A stretch of 64,000 bases of DNA, taken from contig NZ_AAXW01000025.1 in assembly GCF_000169335.1 (NCBI RefSeq), positions 1-64,000 of the forward strand, given 5' to 3'. The notes under the pieces were generated by a model that did no database searches, was not told the DNA's origin, and worked only from the letters and a program-made list of their open reading frames with translations. Below are positions 60,973-64,000 of this stretch, one piece after another (positions within the stretch are counted from its first letter, which is position 1; every line of letters starts with the position of its first letter). The DNA comes from Crocosphaera chwakensis CCY0110 (GTDB lineage Bacteria > Cyanobacteriota > Cyanobacteriia > Cyanobacteriales > Microcystaceae). The position numbers and the translations under genes are program-made.

Positions 60973-63435
60973 ATGCCCCCATTCGTTCCACCACCTAATC
61001 CCCCTGCCGAAATTCAAGCAGTGGTTTCTCAAAATTCGAGAAACCAGCTTACTTATTTAGGTAAATTTACAGAAAAATCACTAGAAATTAGCAAAGATAA
61101 GCCTTTATTAGCGCAATTATCCTCTGATACACAAGCAAATCCCTCAGTCGTCCCCCTATTTCCCGAAACTCAGACAACGGTTCCAGAAATCGTTGAATTT
61201 TATTTATCGCCACCAGAAGAACTCCCTACCCAACAATTTACGCCTTCGTTGCCATCGACGGGACAAAGTGCTGATTTGCTCGGAGGACCGATTACGACAG
61301 AAAGGTCTACTTCTCAAGGGTCTTCTCCTGTTATCTCTAGGGATAGGGCGATTATGTCTGAGATTAAAGCGTTAAACGGCTCAACTCCTCAAGCCAGTCG
61401 TTTACTACTCAAACCTAGATACACTCAAGGTCAACCCTCAGAATTATTGATAGCCCCATCTCCTTCTTTAGCTCAAGGAGAAATAGATAATGGGGACTCA
61501 ACCCCTCAAGATACCTTAAACGTAGTGGAATTAGTGTCTGATCGCCAAGAGTATGACTCAGAAAGAGAAGTGGTTTATGCAGAAGGTAAAGTGATTATGC
61601 GCTTTGCCAATGGAGTTTTATTGGCTGATCGCCTCTGGATCAACCTTCCGGATCAATTTGCTGTGGCCGAAGGAAATGTTGTCCTTGATCGTGGAGAACA
61701 AACTCTACGGGGAGAACGATTTGAATATTATTTTGTTCAAGATAGTGGCGTTGTTTTTGAAGCTAATGGAGAAATCTATCAACCTACTACCGGCCAAGAC
61801 TTCTCTCCTACCTTACCCACTTCCGTCGATAACAATTTAATCCCCAATCAAACCTTAAACGAACGACTCGCCCAACAACAACCGCTACAACGGATCACCA
61901 GTGCCCAAGGCATTAGCTACTCTTTTGGCTTGTCCTTTGGAGAAGAAAATGCTCAGAACATCGGGGCAAACACCGGCCAAGGTAGTGGCGGACAAATTAA
62001 CCGTATCCGCTTTGAAGCCGATCGCATCGAATTTGATGCTGAGGGATGGGAAGCAAGCGATGCCCGTTTAACCAATGATCCCTTTTCTCCCCCTGAAGTT
62101 GAAGTACGGGCAGAAACAGCCACTTATCGAAACATTGCGCCCTTGGTTGATGAACTCAAACTGACCAACTCGCGGGTGGTACTCGATCAGGCCAACTCTT
62201 TTCCCACTCAAGATCGTCTAATCTTTGATCGACGCGATCGCCAACCAGGAGTAATCGGTTTCGGTTATGATGATCGCGATCGCGGAGGCTTCTTTGTAGA
62301 ACGAGGGTTTAATATTATTGATATCAATACTTTCAGTTGGCAAATAACCCCCCAATATTATCTACAAAAAGGAATTGACCCGGAAGGACTCACTGTTGAT
62401 GATCCCAATACGGATTTATTTGAAGAAGATCAAGATGAAATTGATGCAATTAGTCCCCCAACTTTTGGCTTTGTCAATGAATTAAATGCGAACCTAAGCC
62501 CACAAACCACCTTCTTTTCTCGTACCTCCCTAACCAGTTTAGAATTTAGTGATATTGAAGACCGTGTCCGCACAAAAACCTTTCTACAATACCGTTTTGG
62601 TGAGCCTGTAGCTCCTTACGATCTACGATTAGAATACAATTATCGTGAACGTCTGTTTAATGGGTCTTTAGGGTTTCAAACCGTTCGTAGTAGCGTCGGG
62701 TTACTTTTGGTTTCTCCTCAAATTCCTATAGATGATACCGGCATACAATTTAGTTATCAAGGATCACTTCAAACTGTTAATGCTTTTACTGATCGTCCGA
62801 GTCTCCTCGGACCAGAGTCCGATGACTTCCGAGTTAGCTTGACTCGATTTCAAGGGGCTGCCTCATTAAACAAACCTTTCTTACTCTGGTATGGAGAAGC
62901 TTTACCCCCTACCCCAAACGAAGGATTAAAATATACATCAACCCCTGTGTTGCCCTATTTAGTCTTATCCACTGGAGTAACTGGGGTGACCAGTCTTTAT
63001 GGCAATGGAGACTCTCAACCTTCCATTTCAGGAACCATTGGTTTATCAGGACAACTCGGTAATTTTTCTCGACCGTTTCTGGACTATACCGGGTTTAATA
63101 TTAGTTTTAGTCAGGCATTACGGGGCGATCCTTCTCCTTTTTTGTTCGACCGTTATGCTGACCTTAAAACTTTAAACTGGGGCATCACTCAGCAACTATA
63201 CGGGCCTGTTCGGGTTGGGGTTCAAAGTGCCTATAATATCGATACAGACGAAGAAATTAATACAGATTTATTCGTTGAATATAGTAGACGAACCTACAGC
63301 ATTCTCTTGCGTTATAATACAGTTCTAAAAGTAGGATCTCTTTCCTTACGCATTAGCGACTTTAATTGGGGAGGAAATCCCGGTCCATTTGATGGAACAG
63401 GCATTCGTCCAGTAATTCAGGGAGTTCCCCGTTAA
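60973..63435 (+). CDS. LptD-like outer-membrane protein (OstA/DUF3769)
   Basis: An 820-residue outer-membrane protein of the lipopolysaccharide-export type. A Pro-rich N-terminus is followed by an OstA/LptA-like domain (about 195-290: VVYAEGKVIMRFANGVLLAD, VAEGNVVLDRGEQTLRGERF) and a C-terminal beta-barrel (about 330-820) typical of DUF3769. An in-frame TGA at 60955 rules out a longer start, so the protein has no obvious classical signal peptide. Role: placing glycolipid in the outer membrane, by family. rpsP is next, 78 bp on. Confidence 0.87.
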   Translation: MPPFVPPPNPPAEIQAVVSQNSRNQLTYLGKFTEKSLEISKDKPLLAQLSSDTQANPSVVPLFPETQTTVPEIVEFYLSPPEELPTQQFTPSLPSTGQSADLLGGPITTERSTSQGSSPVISRDRAIMSEIKALNGSTPQASRLLLKPRYTQGQPSELLIAPSPSLAQGEIDNGDSTPQDTLNVVELVSDRQEYDSEREVVYAEGKVIMRFANGVLLADRLWINLPDQFAVAEGNVVLDRGEQTLRGERFEYYFVQDSGVVFEANGEIYQPTTGQDFSPTLPTSVDNNLIPNQTLNERLAQQQPLQRITSAQGISYSFGLSFGEENAQNIGANTGQGSGGQINRIRFEADRIEFDAEGWEASDARLTNDPFSPPEVEVRAETATYRNIAPLVDELKLTNSRVVLDQANSFPTQDRLIFDRRDRQPGVIGFGYDDRDRGGFFVERGFNIIDINTFSWQITPQYYLQKGIDPEGLTVDDPNTDLFEEDQDEIDAISPPTFGFVNELNANLSPQTTFFSRTSLTSLEFSDIEDRVRTKTFLQYRFGEPVAPYDLRLEYNYRERLFNGSLGFQTVRSSVGLLLVSPQIPIDDTGIQFSYQGSLQTVNAFTDRPSLLGPESDDFRVSLTRFQGAASLNKPFLLWYGEALPPTPNEGLKYTSTPVLPYLVLSTGVTGVTSLYGNGDSQPSISGTIGLSGQLGNFSRPFLDYTGFNISFSQALRGDPSPFLFDRYADLKTLNWGITQQLYGPVRVGVQSAYNIDTDEEINTDLFVEYSRRTYSILLRYNTVLKVGSLSLRISDFNWGGNPGPFDGTGIRPVIQGVPR

Positions 63436-63513
63436 GAAAATTATTCATGATATAATAAGAAGTTCCAATCAGAAAAAATCTTACTTAATTCAACTAGGAG
63501 TCAAACAATCAAG

Positions 63514-63762
63514 ATGATTAAATTACGATTAAAAAAATATGGCAAAAAGCGAGAAGTGAGTTATAGAATTGTGGCCATTAATAGTGCCAGTCGTCGAAAT
63601 GGCCGTCCCTTAGAAGAGTTAGGATTTTATAATCCCAGAACCGATGAAACGAGATTGAACGTTCCCGCCATTGTCACTCGTCTTAAACAAGGAGCTCAAC
63701 CCACAGAAACCGTTCGGAGTATTCTCAGAAAAGCGCAAGTATTTGAACAAGTTAATGGTTAA
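63514..63762 (+). CDS. rpsP: 30S ribosomal protein S16
   Basis: A small-subunit ribosomal protein, 82 residues. MIKLRLKKYGKKREVSYRIV, AINSASRRNGRPLEELGFYN and the GAQPTETVRSIL end are the standard features. It is followed by, and overlaps by 8 bp, the KH-protein gene, the common rpsP-khpA pairing. GGAG precedes the ATG. Confidence 0.97.
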   Translation: MIKLRLKKYGKKREVSYRIVAINSASRRNGRPLEELGFYNPRTDETRLNVPAIVTRLKQGAQPTETVRSILRKAQVFEQVNG

Positions 63763-64000
63763 GATTGATACATCTAATTTATCCTATTCAGTTCCTCCCA
63801 ATTACCTAAAACTCATTGCCTTTTTGATTGAACCTTTACTAGACTCTCCAGACTCTCTTAAGGTTGACTGTGAAGAAATTAATAGCACGAAACGAGTTTG
63901 GATTAGACTAGCGGTTGATGAAGAGGATAAAGGAAGAATATATGGACGAGGAGGGCGAAATATTCAAGCAATACAAACAGTATTAGCGATCGCAGCCAAA
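63755..64000 (+). CDS. khpA: KH-domain RNA-binding protein, 3' end cut by window edge
   Basis: The first 82 residues of a KhpA/YlqC-type protein: MVKIDTSNLSYSVPPNYLKL, then LKVDCEEINSTKRVWIRLAV and the KH signature YGRGGRNIQAIQTVLAIAAK with the G-x-x-G-type loop. It binds RNA broadly and, in other bacteria, pairs with KhpB. The ATG lies inside the end of rpsP (8-bp overlap), so translation is coupled. The stop codon is outside the window. Confidence 0.85.
   Translation, partial: MVKIDTSNLSYSVPPNYLKLIAFLIEPLLDSPDSLKVDCEEINSTKRVWIRLAVDEEDKGRIYGRGGRNIQAIQTVLAIAAK

Noticed and set aside
1..64000. tRNA genes
   Set aside because: I looked for the conserved T-arm GTTCRANNC with a matching acceptor and found no complete cloverleaf outside coding sequence.
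1..64000. CRISPR array
   Set aside because: No series of equal-length direct repeats with regular spacers; the CTCCCTG heptamers and TG repeats are simple tandem repeats.

Overview
The window is AT-rich cyanobacterial chromosome. The evidence is oxygenic-photosynthesis genes (psbI, petH, prk, ndhAIGE, ndhN), the plastoquinone-type flavin prenyltransferase gene, roughly twenty scattered GCGATCGC (HIP1) palindromes, a thylakoid-type FNR with a CpcD-like domain, and chemotaxis-type genes with cyanobacteriochrome sensors. Gene content and AT richness fit a unicellular Crocosphaera/Cyanothece-type organism; that placement is inference from family knowledge, not a search. I saw no rRNA, tRNA, CRISPR array, prophage or intact insertion sequence.

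Layout. 1-3.6 kb: a hybrid histidine kinase cut by the left edge and its response-regulator partner. 3.6-3.85 kb: a structured RNA candidate with a Rho-independent terminator. 3.9-9.6 kb: a HEAT-repeat protein, ubiX, an unusual NERD/SF1 helicase/pentapeptide fusion, and selO. 9.7-13.5 kb: a glycosyltransferase, an adenosine-deaminase-like enzyme, a DUF1232 protein, an Rre1/Ycf29-type regulator and an unknown. 13.8-18.9 kb: the type IV pilus operon pilM-N-O-Q, followed by a RecB-like nuclease whose ATG abuts the pilQ terminator. 20.1-21.6 kb: a HigBA-type toxin-antitoxin pair with a metalloprotease-fused antitoxin. 22-24.8 kb: ndhA-I-G-E. 25-26 kb: several very small genes. 26-30.8 kb: a secreted alpha-amylase with a starch-binding domain, then a carbamoyltransferase/SxtJ-like/DUF5989 operon. 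31-33.8 kb: divergent prk and petH. 33.9-39.4 kb: mixed genes including an ABC permease without partners, coaD and crtE. 40.2-41.4 kb: the principal sigma factor behind a long leader. 43.1-50.6 kb: a phototaxis-like cheW/MCP/cheA cluster on the minus strand. 51-58 kb: a PAS-GGDEF-EAL protein, a REC protein, a VanY-type peptidase, a SWIM protein and an RNA methyltransferase. 58.2-64 kb: glgA, ndhN, psbI, an LptD-like protein, rpsP and the start of khpA.

How the genes fit together. The PilMNO platform and PilQ secretin are the motility machine that a PixJ/PtxD-like photoreceptor would steer. The receptor here carries five tandem cyanobacteriochrome GAF domains spaced exactly 173 residues apart, each with a DPCF motif plus a second conserved Cys. 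prk, petH, ndh and psbI are core photosynthetic and carbon-fixation genes; glgA and the secreted amylase belong to glucan metabolism. The items most worth a second look are the five-GAF receptor, the NERD-helicase-pentapeptide fusion, the 6S-like RNA candidate, the tiny membrane-peptide genes near 25.7-25.96 kb, and the HigBA operator palindrome. I did not find a system I would call clearly new.
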